Shown: in pieces, positions 1 to 10,751 of the stretch
How the letters are laid out: each line of letters opens with the position of its first letter
Position numbering within the stretch: the stretch's first letter is position 1
From: Halostagnicola kamekurae
Lineage (GTDB): Archaea > Halobacteriota > Halobacteria > Halobacteriales > Natrialbaceae
Reading direction: 5' to 3'
DNA length: 64,000 nt
Assembly: GCF_900116205.1 (NCBI RefSeq)
Contig: NZ_FOZS01000001.1
Coordinates: 1 to 64,000, forward strand
Translations under genes and position numbers: made by a program
The notes under the pieces: generated by a model
Databases searched by the model: none
What the model saw: only the letters and a program-made list of their open reading frames with translations
What the model was told of the DNA's origin: nothing

Positions 1-1405
1 CGTTCGGCCGTCGGGGTTCTCACCCGACTAACGCTGCTACTATGACCAGAATTTTCGTTACTGCACGGTCCACACGAGATCTCTCCCGTGCTTCCACCCG
101 AACAGTATGCCAACCTACGGAATCACCCTCTGACGGGTGTCGCTCGGTCTCGGTGGTGGACTTGAGCCCCGATCATTTTCAGCGCGCCGAACCTCGGCCG
201 GTAAGCTGTTACGCTTTTCTTAGAGGGTAGCTGCTTCTAAGCTCACCTCCCGGCTGTCTAGGGCTCGGCACCACTTTCGATCGCACTTAGTCCACACTTG
301 GGGACCTTAACCCAGCTCTGGGTTGTCTCCCTTACGGTACACAGGCTTACCCCGCGCACCGGTCTCCTCACGTCAACAGCGTTCGTAGGTTCGGAGTTGG
401 ACAGGGAGGCGAACTCCTCTCGGAGGCCGGTCTCCCAATCCGTCGCTCTACCCCACAAACTACCTCGGTGAAGGTCATGCTTCGACATGTTTCGGTTGGA
501 ACCAGCTGTTTCCGGACTCGATGGGCCTTTCACCCCTACACATAAGTCACGAGAGGGTATTGTAGGACACCAACTCTAACGGGCCTCCACGTGCCTTTCG
601 GCACGCTTCGCCCTGCTCATGCGTAGATCGTCCGGTTTCGGGTCGTGTCCGGTCGACTCCCCGCGCTTGAACACGGTGACCCTGGTGCAAAGCACTGCGG
701 TCATATCGGTTTCCCTCCGCCTTCCCCGATGATCGGGTTAGACTCGTCGAACAGACACACTCTCTGGTTCGTTTTTCAAAACGTACGACAGAACACCGGC
801 TTCCCACACGGCTTACTACAGGTTCGCACCTGATTCATTTCGTGTCGGACCTTTCGTGCCCTGTCGTTCTATCGCCAACTGATTTCACGCCCTATTGCAC
901 CTCCCTTCTTGGGGTGCTTTTCAGCGTTCGCTCACGCTACTTGTTCGCTATCGGTCTCAAGGAGTATTGAGTCTTTGCGGTCAATGCCCGCAACATTCAC
1001 GAGGAATATCCAATCCCCGCTACTCTGGTACTGACACACACCATACTAACCTACAGTACGGGACTGTCACCCTGTCTCGTACTCCATTCCAGGAGATTTC
1101 TCATAGATGGTCTGGTGCTGCAAGTCAGCCCGAACACCACATTGCCCGTGAAGGCTTCGGTTTGGACTGTGTCGGGTTCACTCGCCGTTACTAACGACAT
1201 CGCGAGTTGCTTTCTTTTCCTGTCGATACTAAGATGTTTCAATTCTCGACGTTCCCCATTGCGCGAAGCAATTGCGGTGGGGATTCCCATTCGGAAATCC
1301 TACGTTCTTCCCCTCCGTGCGGGTCCCGTAGGCTTATCGCAGCTTGGCACGTCCTTCTTCAGCTCTTGAGCCGAGCGATCCACCAGCTGGCACAGTAGCC
1401 ACGTT
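1..1405 (-). rRNA. rrl: 23S ribosomal RNA, 5' part (cut by window edge)
   Basis: The minus strand reads as the 5' half of a haloarchaeal large-subunit rRNA, with its 5' end near 1405 just after a stretch reading GTGGCTACTGTGCCAGC. The plus strand carries no believable protein frame here. The gene follows 16S and tRNA-Ala in the usual archaeal order and is transcribed from the promoters beyond 3.6 kb. The 3' part and the 5S gene lie outside the window to the left. The 5' end is estimated from the conserved start and is good to about 10 bases. Confidence 0.95.
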
Positions 1406-1617
1406 CTTTCGGATCAGTAGTGACCCGGGAACGGGTCCAGTGGACGCCTGGACTACACGTACACACGGTCTCATCTGCACGCCCGTAGACAGCGGGCCTG
1501 CATTAACCCTTCCCACCCACGCTTGCGCGGAGTGGTGCATCGGTTCTTGCTTCGGATTAGATCACAGCGCCGTCACCCACTTAAGGGGCACGATTCGCTT
1601 CGACCTAACCCGACTCA

Positions 1618-1689
1618 TGGACCCACAGGGATTCGAACCCTGGGCATCCTCCTTGCAAAGGAGGCACTCTACCACTGAGCTATGGGCCC
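1618..1689 (-). tRNA. tRNA-Ala (anticodon UGC)
   Basis: The minus strand folds as a 72-nt cloverleaf. The acceptor stem GGGCCCA pairs with TGGGTCC, the anticodon loop is TTTGCAA, the T-loop is GTTCGAATCC, and A is the discriminator; CCA is not encoded. A tRNA-Ala(UGC) in the 16S-23S spacer is the normal euryarchaeal arrangement. It should be cut out of the primary rRNA transcript by RNase P and tRNase Z; a gene for the latter is at 58.6-59.5 kb. Confidence 0.98.
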
Positions 1690-1774
1690 ACCCCCGCCTC
1701 AACGAGGCCGGGGATCAAACGCGACGTTAGCCTTGACAGTTCTAAGGTGCTCGCTCGGCCCTGCGCGGGTCCGA

Positions 1775-3375
<1,601 letters not shown>

Positions 3376-3602
3376 CCAGTGACCCCATCGCCGACCGATC
3401 GAGCGTCACCGAACTGTCAAGGCTAACATCAGATCCCATCTTAACGGCGGACCGCAGGGGTGGAATCCTCATCTCCTTCGGACTCAATCATACGCCCTCA
3501 GGGGTACAAAACCCCTTCGGACCCAGACCGTCCGACCCGGCACGCCGACCATATCGGCCACCGGCCACGTGTTCGTTGCGTTCACATCCGAACCGACCCA
3601 TC

Positions 3603-3619
3603 CATATAAGGCCGTCGGA
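3603..3619 (-). promoter_or_regulatory. rrn promoter element, proximal
   Basis: The minus strand reads CCGACGGCCTTATATGG, with a TATA element inside a larger motif (CGAYGGCCTTWTATG) that recurs at 3685-3700 and 3841-3857. Tandem promoters with this kind of box are established for haloarchaeal rRNA operons. It lies about 300 bases upstream of mature 16S. Confidence 0.8.
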
Positions 3620-3684
3620 TCACACCCACGCCGAGAACCACACCCCGGCGCCGGCATCCACGTACCCAACCAAAGACCACGGCC

Positions 3685-3700
3685 CCATAAAAGGCCATCG
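3685..3700 (-). promoter_or_regulatory. rrn promoter element, middle
   Basis: The minus strand reads CGATGGCCTTTTATGG, the second copy of the rrn promoter motif. It is spaced about 80 bases from the proximal copy and about 155 from the distal one. Confidence 0.8.
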
Positions 3701-3840
3701 TCTTCACCTCGACCACTACCGGCCGAGCACGAGTACGTGTCAACGCACGCGAACCAACTCAACCCTCCGTGCTGGAACGCAGCCAGAGGGGACGTGACAT
3801 CCCGCGTCACGTCGATTACATCCTTACCGAGAAGACATCC

Positions 3841-3857
3841 ACATAAAAGGCCGTCGA
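3841..3857 (-). promoter_or_regulatory. rrn promoter element, distal
   Basis: The minus strand reads TCGACGGCCTTTTATGT, the third copy of the motif. A TTCGAA-type word (GGTTCGAAAG, 3867-3876) lies just upstream, as is common in haloarchaeal rRNA promoters. The rest of 3303-4227 has no believable gene; it holds the 16S leader and these promoters. Confidence 0.8.
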
Positions 3858-4227
3858 ACCAAACCCGGTTCGAAAGCCGATACCATGCCACGATTTTCCA
3901 CGTATCGGTTGCACTACTGACAGTAATAAACGGGTTCGATAGTGGAACGGTGCATCCGCTCGAGAATCACGATATCGCGCGGGCGGAGGTCGGTCGCTCA
4001 TTCCGTCCTTGCAGACACGGTCTGACCGGATGATACCCGCGCGAGTTGGTATTCGAGCCTGCACGCAAGAACTCTTTCTTTCGCGTATCGAACGGGTCCC
4101 GCGGCGGCGTCGCACGCGAATCGTAAAGGGGACGAAAACGAATATGTTCGCGCGTGAGCGGCCAGAAAGCGTAAACGCGGATTCGCATCGATGCGAATAA
4201 ACCGCGGGGGTGACTAGGGGAGAACGA

Positions 4228-4605
4228 ATGGTCCGGGACCCGACCGCTTCGGAGTCGATGCCCTCGGCCGAAGAGATCTGCGCTGCGCTCGACGATCCCG
4301 ACTGTCGGGAGATTATCCGGAATCTCGAGGAGCCGTTGACGGCGTCCGAGCTCACAGAGCGATGTGAGATTCCCCAATCGACGCTGTACCGGAAACTCGA
4401 GTTGCTTACCGAGGCGACTCTGCTCGAGGAGTCGACCGAGATTCGACGCGACGGCCACCACGCGAGCAAGTACTCGGTCGCGTTCGAGGAGATCACCCTC
4501 GTTCTCGAGGACGACCGTTCGCTGGCAGTCCGGATCGAGCGGCCGGCCCGGACGGCAGACGAGCGGCTCGCAGAACTGTGGTCGGAGGTGCGAAAGGAAA
4601 CATGA
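4228..4605 (+). CDS. Winged helix-turn-helix transcriptional regulator (ArsR-like)
   Basis: A 125-residue acidic protein. After a short N-terminal tail, residues 10-75 form a helix-turn-helix of the kind common in small haloarchaeal regulators (LTASELTERCEIPQSTLYRKLELL), followed by a wing with EIRRDGHHASKY and a beta-rich C-terminal part. The ATG at 4228 follows the purine-rich stretch GGGGAGAACGA; a GTG at 4210 is possible. The stop overlaps the start of the next gene (ATGA), so the two are very probably co-transcribed and translationally coupled. The signal it senses is unknown; the membrane partner may supply it. Confidence 0.8.
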   Translation: MVRDPTASESMPSAEEICAALDDPDCREIIRNLEEPLTASELTERCEIPQSTLYRKLELLTEATLLEESTEIRRDGHHASKYSVAFEEITLVLEDDRSLAVRIERPARTADERLAELWSEVRKET

Positions 4606-4898
4606 GCACGGAACTTATCGAACCGACCACCGCCGCGATGGCGTTGATGGTCGTTAAAACGTTACTACTCGTTGTCGGAAGTATAATTACCTACTTCGCG
4701 TTCAAGGCGTATCGGAGAACGCGCCAGCCCGCGCTGGGTTATCTCACGGCCGGGTTCGCGATCGTGACGCTCGGATTCGTCCTCGCGGGGATGGTCCACG
4801 AGGTGTTCAACGTCGATCTGACGCTCGGGATCCTCGTCGAGAGCCTGCTGGTCCTGATCGGATTCTCGATCATCGCGTACTCGCTGTACGTCCAGTAA
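4602..4898 (+). CDS. Small membrane protein paired with HTH regulator (DUF7521-like)
   Basis: A 98-residue protein with three hydrophobic segments (about residues 15-35, 45-65 and 75-95) and a short basic loop (AYRRTRQ) between the first two. It begins in a 4-base overlap with the upstream regulator. Regulator plus 3-TM protein pairs of this kind recur in haloarchaea. I recall the DUF name with only moderate certainty, and no biochemical role can be read from the sequence. Confidence 0.7.
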   Translation: MSTELIEPTTAAMALMVVKTLLLVVGSIITYFAFKAYRRTRQPALGYLTAGFAIVTLGFVLAGMVHEVFNVDLTLGILVESLLVLIGFSIIAYSLYVQ

Positions 4899-5065
4899 CC
4901 GACACGAAGACGAGAGTCGACCGCGTATCCGTTTTGTGGTGCTGACGTCCTCCTCGGAGTTCTATCACCCGTTCGGAGGCGATCGCAGTCGCCACTGGCC
5001 GCTCGAGTCGAAACTCGAAGCCACCCGAGAAAGTAAAAGTTGAGCGGGAAGATGACGATACGGAC

Positions 5066-6535
5066 TTACCGATTGAGCGTGTGAATCGCCCGCCCGAGCG
5101 CGTTTTCCGCGGCTTCCATCACGGACTCCGAGAGCGTCGGGTGCGTGTGGATCGTTCGAGCGACGTCCTCGAGCGTCGCGCCGAGTTCGATCGCGAGGCC
5201 GAGTTCCGCGATCAGTTCGGAGGCCTCGGGAGCGACGATCTGTGCGCCGAGGACGAAACCGGCTTCCTCGTCGGCGACGATGCGAACGAAGCCGTCGGAT
5301 TCGTTCATCGTCAGGGCGCGGCCGCTCGCGCGAAGCGGGAACTCGCCGACGAGGGGCTCGAACCCCTGCTCGGACGCTTCGTCCTCGGTCAGTCCGACGG
5401 TTCCGATCTCGGGTTCGGTGAAGACGGCGGCGGGCATCGCCTGATAGTCGATCGCCGAGGGTTCGCCAGCGATCACTTCGGCGGCCACCTGTCCCTCCAT
5501 CGACCCCTTGTGTGCGAGCATCGGTTCGCCGGCGACGTCGCCGACGGCGTAGACGTGTTCTCGATTGGTCCGCGCTCGGTCGTCCGTCGGAACGAACCCT
5601 CGCTCGTCGGTCTCGATACCGGCAGCCTCGAGATCGAGCGTGTCCGAGACCGGTTCGCGACCGACGGCAACGAGGACCTTCTCGGCCTCGATCTCGAGCG
5701 GTTCTCCCTCGGCGGTTTCTAACTCGCCGCCGTCGGCCGCCGGTTCCGCGACGGGGTCGGCGACGACGCGGATCCCCTCGCTGTCAGCCGCGTCGTGCCA
5801 CTCGGCGGCGGTGTAGCCGAACTCGAAGTCGACGCCGAGTTCCGCCGCTCGCTTGCGAACGGGGCGCGAGAGGTGGTCGTCGTAGCCCGGCAGTGCGTCC
5901 TCGAGCATCTCGAGCACCGTCACGTCGGTGCCGAGTTTCGCGAAGACGCCGGCCAACTCCATCCCGATGTAGCCCGCGCCGACGATCACGAGCGACTCGG
6001 GGACCGACTCGAGGGCGAGCGCCTGCCGCGAGTCGAGGACGGGTTCGTCGCCGTACTCGAAGCCGGGGATCTCGATGGGGCGCGAGCCGGTCGCGATGAT
6101 CGCGTCCTCGAACTCGAGGGTCTCGCTGCCCTGTCCCTCGCCGTCGTGTGAGACCCGGACCGTGTTCTCGCCGTCGAACCGGGCAGTGCCCTCGAGTAAG
6201 TTGACCTGATTGGCCTTGCAGAGTTTCTCGACCCCGCTCGTGAGCTGGTCGACGACGCCGTCCTTCCAGTTCATCATTCCCGAGAGGTCGATCGCGGGAT
6301 TGGCGTGGATCCCCATCTCCTCGGCGTGGCTCGCCTCGTGGGCGACGTTCGTCGCCGAGATCAGCGCCTTCGAGGGGATACAGCCGTGGTTCAGACAGGT
6401 CCCGCCGTAGGCGTCGCGCTCGACCAGCGTCACGTCGAGGTCCAGTTGTCCGGCACGGATCGCGGCCACGTAGCCCGCGGGTCCAGCGCCGATTACCAGT
6501 ACGTCCGTGCCAGTTGTGACATCTCCAACGACCAT
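5066..6535 (-). CDS. lpdA: Dihydrolipoyl dehydrogenase (E3)
   Basis: A 489-residue flavoprotein that reoxidises the dihydrolipoyl groups of E2 with NAD. The FAD-binding GAGPAG is at residues 16-21, the redox-active pair is in GGTCLNHGC (Cys47 and Cys52), a second dinucleotide fold holds VGAGYIGMELAG, and the C-terminal active-site motif is HTHPTLSE (about 463-470). The length matches the family. It is the last gene of the 2-oxoacid dehydrogenase operon, 81 bases after the E2 stop, a larger gap than between the other subunits, so it may also have its own expression. All catalytic residues are present. Confidence 0.97.
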   Translation of the reverse strand: MVVGDVTTGTDVLVIGAGPAGYVAAIRAGQLDLDVTLVERDAYGGTCLNHGCIPSKALISATNVAHEASHAEEMGIHANPAIDLSGMMNWKDGVVDQLTSGVEKLCKANQVNLLEGTARFDGENTVRVSHDGEGQGSETLEFEDAIIATGSRPIEIPGFEYGDEPVLDSRQALALESVPESLVIVGAGYIGMELAGVFAKLGTDVTVLEMLEDALPGYDDHLSRPVRKRAAELGVDFEFGYTAAEWHDAADSEGIRVVADPVAEPAADGGELETAEGEPLEIEAEKVLVAVGREPVSDTLDLEAAGIETDERGFVPTDDRARTNREHVYAVGDVAGEPMLAHKGSMEGQVAAEVIAGEPSAIDYQAMPAAVFTEPEIGTVGLTEDEASEQGFEPLVGEFPLRASGRALTMNESDGFVRIVADEEAGFVLGAQIVAPEASELIAELGLAIELGATLEDVARTIHTHPTLSESVMEAAENALGRAIHTLNR

Positions 6536-6616
6536 TGTAGTGAGTCTCCGTGTCCGCTCGTGAGTCCGTTCGCCCGCCCGCTACTTCAACGGTAGCGGTC
6601 GAAAATCCGCGATCCC

Positions 6617-8266
6617 CTACTGCAACAGGAGCAGTTCGGGGTCCTCGAGGTACTCCATCAGCGCGTTCGTAAACCGCGCGCCGACCGCGCCGTCGATCAG
6701 TCGATGATCGAACGACAGCGACAGGGTCATGACCGAGCGCGGCTCGATCGATTCGGTGCCGTCTTCGTCGGTGACGACGCGGGGTTTGCGCTTGATCTCG
6801 CCGATCGCGAGGATCCCCGTCTCGGGGTAGTTCAGGATCGGCGTCGCGTACTCGCCGCCGATGCCGCCGACGTTCGTGATCGTGAACGTCGATCCCTGCA
6901 GTTCATCGGGCGAGATCGAGCGCTCTCGAGCCTTCTGGACGAGTTCGTTCGTCTCCGAGGCGATCTGGAGCAGTCCTTTCTCGTCCGCGTCGTCGACGAC
7001 GGGGACCATCAGGCCGACGTCGGTCGCCGTCGCGACGCCGATGTTGTAGTAATTCCGGTAGACGATCTCCTCGTTTTCCTCGTCGATCACCGCGTTCATC
7101 TCGGGGAACTCCTCGAGGGCGGCGACGACGGCTTTCGTGATGAAGGGCATGTAGGTTAGTTTGATCCCTTCCTCGGCCGCGCGCGGTTTGAGTCGCTCCC
7201 GGAGTTCGACGAGCTCGGTGACGTCGACCTCGTCGTGGTGGGTGACGTGTGGCGCGCTGTACTTCGATTCGACCATCGCGTCGGCGATGGCCTTTCGGAC
7301 GCCTTTGAACGGCTCTCTGCGCTCGCGTTCGCCCTCGAAACTATCGGCGGTTGCTTCGGTAGACGAAACGGCGGCCGCGTCGGCCTCCTGAGCCTCACGC
7401 TGCATCGTTGCGTACTCCGTTACCGCCTCCGGCGTCACGAACGGCTCGCCGTCCCGCGTCTCATCCGTCGGCACGGTGTCGATGTCGATTCCTTCCTCCT
7501 CGGCGAGCCGACGCGTCGCGGGTGCCGCCAGCGTTCGCTCGCGGTCGGCCGACTCGGCGAACTCCTGCGGAGTGGCCGTCTCGCCGGCCGCATCAGCGAT
7601 CGCACTCGAGTCTGCAGTGTCGGATTCGCCTCCGGAATCGGCGTTGGGCTCGGCCCCAGAACTGGCGTCGGCGCTCGAGGCCGACTCGTCGTCCGACGAG
7701 TCCGAACTACCGTCCGAAGCGTCGGAATCCGATCGCTCGCCGGCGGCCGCTCGAACGTCGCCGTCGGTGATTCGCCCGCCCGGACCACTCCCCTGGACGG
7801 ACTCTATGTCGACGCCTGCTTCGCGCGCCATGCGTCGCACGCGCGGGGGCGCGAACACTCGTCCCTCGGGCGTTGCGATCTCCTCGATGTCACCGCCCGT
7901 CGCGCCAGGGTCGCCGGCGGGTTCGTCCCCGGAAGCGGACACGGACGCCGAGTCGGCTTCGTGTCCGGTCGTCTCGGCCGCGCTATCGTCATCTTCGGCG
8001 TCTCTGGCCGTCTCCGAGGACTCCTCGCCCTCGACGTCGAACGTGATGATCACGTCACCGACGGGAACGATCTCGCCTTCCTCGGCGCGCAGTTCCCTGA
8101 CTGAGCCGTCGACGGGCGAGGGAACTTCGACGAGGGCTTTGTCAGTCTCGACCTCGGCGACGGGCTGGTCCTCCGAGATCGGATCGCCTTCTTCGACCAG
8201 CCACGAGACCAGTTCGCCTTCGGCGACTCCCTCGCCGACGTCGGGGAGTTTGAACTCGCGAGCCAT
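6617..8266 (-). CDS. pdhC: 2-oxoacid dehydrogenase complex E2, dihydrolipoamide acyltransferase
   Basis: A 549-residue E2. One lipoyl domain lies at residues 1-80 (lipoylated lysine in VETDKALVEV). A peripheral subunit-binding domain at about 133-175 (FAPPRVRRMAREAG) follows. Then come an Asp/Ser/Ala-rich linker and a second region resembling a subunit-binding domain at about 245-290 (LAAPATRRLAEEEG). The catalytic domain runs from about 330 to the end with SFDHRLIDGA. Most E2 proteins carry only one subunit-binding domain. The start lies one base after the E1 beta stop. The acyl substrate (pyruvate or branched-chain 2-oxoacid) cannot be decided, since haloarchaea oxidise pyruvate with a ferredoxin oxidoreductase. 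Confidence 0.95.
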   Translation of the reverse strand: MAREFKLPDVGEGVAEGELVSWLVEEGDPISEDQPVAEVETDKALVEVPSPVDGSVRELRAEEGEIVPVGDVIITFDVEGEESSETARDAEDDDSAAETTGHEADSASVSASGDEPAGDPGATGGDIEEIATPEGRVFAPPRVRRMAREAGVDIESVQGSGPGGRITDGDVRAAAGERSDSDASDGSSDSSDDESASSADASSGAEPNADSGGESDTADSSAIADAAGETATPQEFAESADRERTLAAPATRRLAEEEGIDIDTVPTDETRDGEPFVTPEAVTEYATMQREAQEADAAAVSSTEATADSFEGERERREPFKGVRKAIADAMVESKYSAPHVTHHDEVDVTELVELRERLKPRAAEEGIKLTYMPFITKAVVAALEEFPEMNAVIDEENEEIVYRNYYNIGVATATDVGLMVPVVDDADEKGLLQIASETNELVQKARERSISPDELQGSTFTITNVGGIGGEYATPILNYPETGILAIGEIKRKPRVVTDEDGTESIEPRSVMTLSLSFDHRLIDGAVGARFTNALMEYLEDPELLLLQ

Positions 8267-8267
8267 C

Positions 8268-9266
8268 TCAGAAGTTCACCGCGTTTCGGATGCCCGACTC
8301 GATACGCGCCGGTTCGGGCAGGTAGTAGTCCTCAAGCGCGTACAGCGGGAACGGCGTGTCGAAGCCGCTGATGCGTTCGACCGGTGCCTCCTGGTAGAGG
8401 AGCGCTTCCTCCTGAATCGTCGCGGCGATCTCCGCGCCGAGTCCGCCCGTCTTCGGGGCCTCGTGGACGACCGCGGCCCGGCCGGTTTTCTCGAACGAGT
8501 CGACGATGGTGTCGGTATCGAGCGGCGACATCGTCCGCAGGTCGACGACCTCGACGTCGATCTCGTCCGCGAGGTTCTCGGCCGCCTCGAGCGTCGGTCG
8601 GGTCATAGCACCCCACGTGAAGACGGAGATATCGGTGCCCTCACGGCGAACCGCGGCCTCGCCGAGCGGCACCTCGTAAGATTCCGTGGGAACCTCCTCG
8701 CGGAACGCCCGGTAGATGAGCTTCGGCTCGAGGAAGATTACCGGATCCGAATCTCGGATCGCGCTCGTCAAGAGTCCCTTCGTGTCGGAGGGCGTCGAGG
8801 GGATGACGACCTTGAGCCCGGGCTGGTGGACGAACATCGCTTCGGTCGACTCCGAGTGGTGTTCGGGAGCGCGAATGCCGCCGCCGTAGGGTGCACGAAC
8901 GACCATCGGACACGTGTAACGCCCGCGCGAGCGCGTGCGAAGCCGCGCGGCGTGGCTGACGATCTGGTCGAACGCGGGGTAGATAAAGCCCATAAACTGC
9001 ATCTCCGGGACGGGGCGCATCCCGTAGGCTGCCATGCCGATCGCCGTCCCGACGATACCGGATTCGGCCAGCGGCGTGTCGATGACCCGGTTCTCGCCGA
9101 ACTCGTCGTAGAGCCCTTCGGTCGCCCTGAACACGCCGCCGTTTCGACCGACGTCCTCGCCCATGACGACGACGTCCTCGTCCCGTTCCATCTCGGTGTA
9201 GAGCCCGTCCCTGACCGCCTGTACGAGGGTGAGGCTCTCGGCCTCCGCGGTAGATTGTGCTGACAT
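8268..9266 (-). CDS. pdhB: 2-oxoacid dehydrogenase E1, beta subunit
   Basis: A 332-residue transketolase-like subunit with the family's GEDVGRNGGVF, RAPYGGGIRAPEHHSES and HEAPKTGGLGAEI motifs. The frame stays open far upstream, but the ATG at 9266 is right: it sits two bases after the E1 alpha stop, is preceded by GGAGG in the end of that gene, and matches the family's N-terminus. With the alpha subunit it forms the alpha2beta2 thiamine-diphosphate enzyme that decarboxylates the oxoacid and acylates E2. Confidence 0.96.
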   Translation of the reverse strand: MSAQSTAEAESLTLVQAVRDGLYTEMERDEDVVVMGEDVGRNGGVFRATEGLYDEFGENRVIDTPLAESGIVGTAIGMAAYGMRPVPEMQFMGFIYPAFDQIVSHAARLRTRSRGRYTCPMVVRAPYGGGIRAPEHHSESTEAMFVHQPGLKVVIPSTPSDTKGLLTSAIRDSDPVIFLEPKLIYRAFREEVPTESYEVPLGEAAVRREGTDISVFTWGAMTRPTLEAAENLADEIDVEVVDLRTMSPLDTDTIVDSFEKTGRAAVVHEAPKTGGLGAEIAATIQEEALLYQEAPVERISGFDTPFPLYALEDYYLPEPARIESGIRNAVNF

Positions 9267-9268
9267 GG

Positions 9269-10378
9269 TTAGTCCTCCAGGAGCGCGTCGTCGCCGTGGT
9301 GCTCTCGAATCGTTTCGAACCACTCGCGCTGTTCCCGTAACCGTTTGGGAATTTCGTCGTACACGTGGGTGAAAATTTCCTCCGGCTCGGGGCGTCGAAC
9401 GCTCTCGGCGGCCTCGATGGCGTCGGCCACGTCGTCGCGAACCCGCGCGTCGATCGCGTCGACCTGCTCGTCGTCGAGGAGGCCGTTGTTCCGGAGGAAC
9501 GACTCGAGACGCGGAATCGGATCCTTCCGCTTCCAGCGCTCGACCTCCTCGTCGTCGCGGTAGACCGACGGATCGTCGGCGGTCGTGTGCGCGCCGAATC
9601 GGTACTGGACGGCCTCGATCAGCGTCGGTCGAAGTTCGCCTTGCCCCGGATCCTTCGCCTTCTCGACGGCGTCGCGGGTCACTTTGTACACCGCCAGCGG
9701 ATCCATCCCGTCGACCTGCACACCTTCGAAGCCGTACGCGGTGGCCTTCTGGGCGAGGGTCGCGCTCGCGGTCTGGCGCGAGCGCGGGACCGAGATCGCC
9801 CACTGATTGTTGTTACAGAAAAAGACGGTCGGCGTGTCGAAGACGCCCGCGAAGTTCAGGCCCTCGTGGAAGTCGCCTTCGGAGGTCGCCCCGTCGCCGA
9901 AGTAACACAGGAAGGCCTTCTCCTCGCCTTTCAATCGCGAGGCCCAGGCCGCTCCAGTCGCGTGGGGGATCTGCGTCGCGATGGGAACCGCGACCGAGAA
10001 GATGTTGACGTCCTCGGGGACGTAGTTGCCCTGCTCGTGACCCATCCAGTAGAGCAGGGTCCGCTCGAGCGAGAGCCCGCGAACCAGCCCGACGCCATGT
10101 TCGCGGTAGCTGGGGAAGATCCAGTCCGCGTCGTCTAACGCGTGTGCACTGGCGATCTGAGCGCCTTCCTGGCCCGACAGCGGCGGATAGGTCCCCATTC
10201 GCCCCTGTCGCTGGAGGCTCACCGCCCGCTCGTCGAAGTGGCGAACCAGCCGCATCTGCTCGTACATCTCGAGGAGTTCGTCGTCGTCGAGGCCCGGCAC
10301 CGACGCGCCCTCGACGACGCGGCCGTCCTCGTCTAGCACCTGTACTCGCTCTCGAGGATCGCGCTGTATCGTACTCAT
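9269..10378 (-). CDS. pdhA: 2-oxoacid dehydrogenase E1, alpha subunit
   Basis: A 369-residue thiamine-diphosphate subunit. The cofactor motif starts at [13 protein letters not shown] and ends at CNNNQWAIS, and [11 protein letters not shown] lies in the usual phosphorylation-loop position. A GTG 18 bases upstream (10396) would add six residues, but GGAGGT sits just before the ATG at 10378, so that start is chosen. It is the first gene of the operon E1 alpha, E1 beta, E2, E3. A 370-base upstream gap carries the likely promoter. Confidence 0.96.
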   Translation of the reverse strand: MSTIQRDPRERVQVLDEDGRVVEGASVPGLDDDELLEMYEQMRLVRHFDERAVSLQRQGRMGTYPPLSGQEGAQIASAHALDDADWIFPSYREHGVGLVRGLSLERTLLYWMGHEQGNYVPEDVNIFSVAVPIATQIPHATGAAWASRLKGEEKAFLCYFGDGATSEGDFHEGLNFAGVFDTPTVFFCNNNQWAISVPRSRQTASATLAQKATAYGFEGVQVDGMDPLAVYKVTRDAVEKAKDPGQGELRPTLIEAVQYRFGAHTTADDPSVYRDDEEVERWKRKDPIPRLESFLRNNGLLDDEQVDAIDARVRDDVADAIEAAESVRRPEPEEIFTHVYDEIPKRLREQREWFETIREHHGDDALLED

Positions 10379-10751
10379 GGGAAGAACCTCCGGCACATAC
10401 CCGTACTAACAATCGCTCGAGATAAAGAATTTTCGTATAAATTTTACTCTTGGGTATAAAACTGCCACTGCTGTACAGATCTGTGCAGTAGAAGGAGTAT
10501 AGAATGGACGAACGTACCTCTTCTCGACGTATCGAACGGAGTTGCGTGAAAGCTAACGAATAACGATTCGGGTTTTGGACGGACGACCACAACGGTCGTC
10601 GGCCGCTGATCGGAAGACGACGAAACGCAGCGCCGATGGCGACGCGAGTGGACGTCGGTTCGGATAGAACGCCGGTTCGAAAAACGGATCAAGACAGACA
10701 AAGCGTCGGGACGAACAAAACGTCGGGACAAACAGAGCGTCGAGAGAGGGG
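10379..10751 (-). promoter_or_regulatory. Intergenic region with likely pdh promoter
   Basis: No gene is seen in these 373 bases. On the minus strand an AT-rich block at 10418-10462 holds two candidate TATA elements (TTTTATACCC at about 10452-10461, AATTTATACG at about 10433-10442) some 55-80 bases upstream of E1 alpha. This is the only AT-rich stretch in the gap and the best place for the operon promoter. The rest, 10470-10751, is featureless downstream of lipA. Confidence 0.55.

Noticed and set aside
3816-4496. Long minus-strand open frame of 226 codons
   Set aside because: Covers the HTH regulator gene in antisense and the rrn promoter region; composition is Ser/Arg-rich without domain signals.
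7235-8104. 289-codon plus-strand frame opposite the E2 gene
   Set aside because: Antisense shadow of pdhC. Arg/Gly-rich with no motifs.
8268-9803. 511-residue extended version of the E1 beta frame
   Set aside because: The extra N-terminal part overlaps E1 alpha in another frame and is Arg-rich. The ATG at 9266 has a ribosome-binding site and the family N-terminus.
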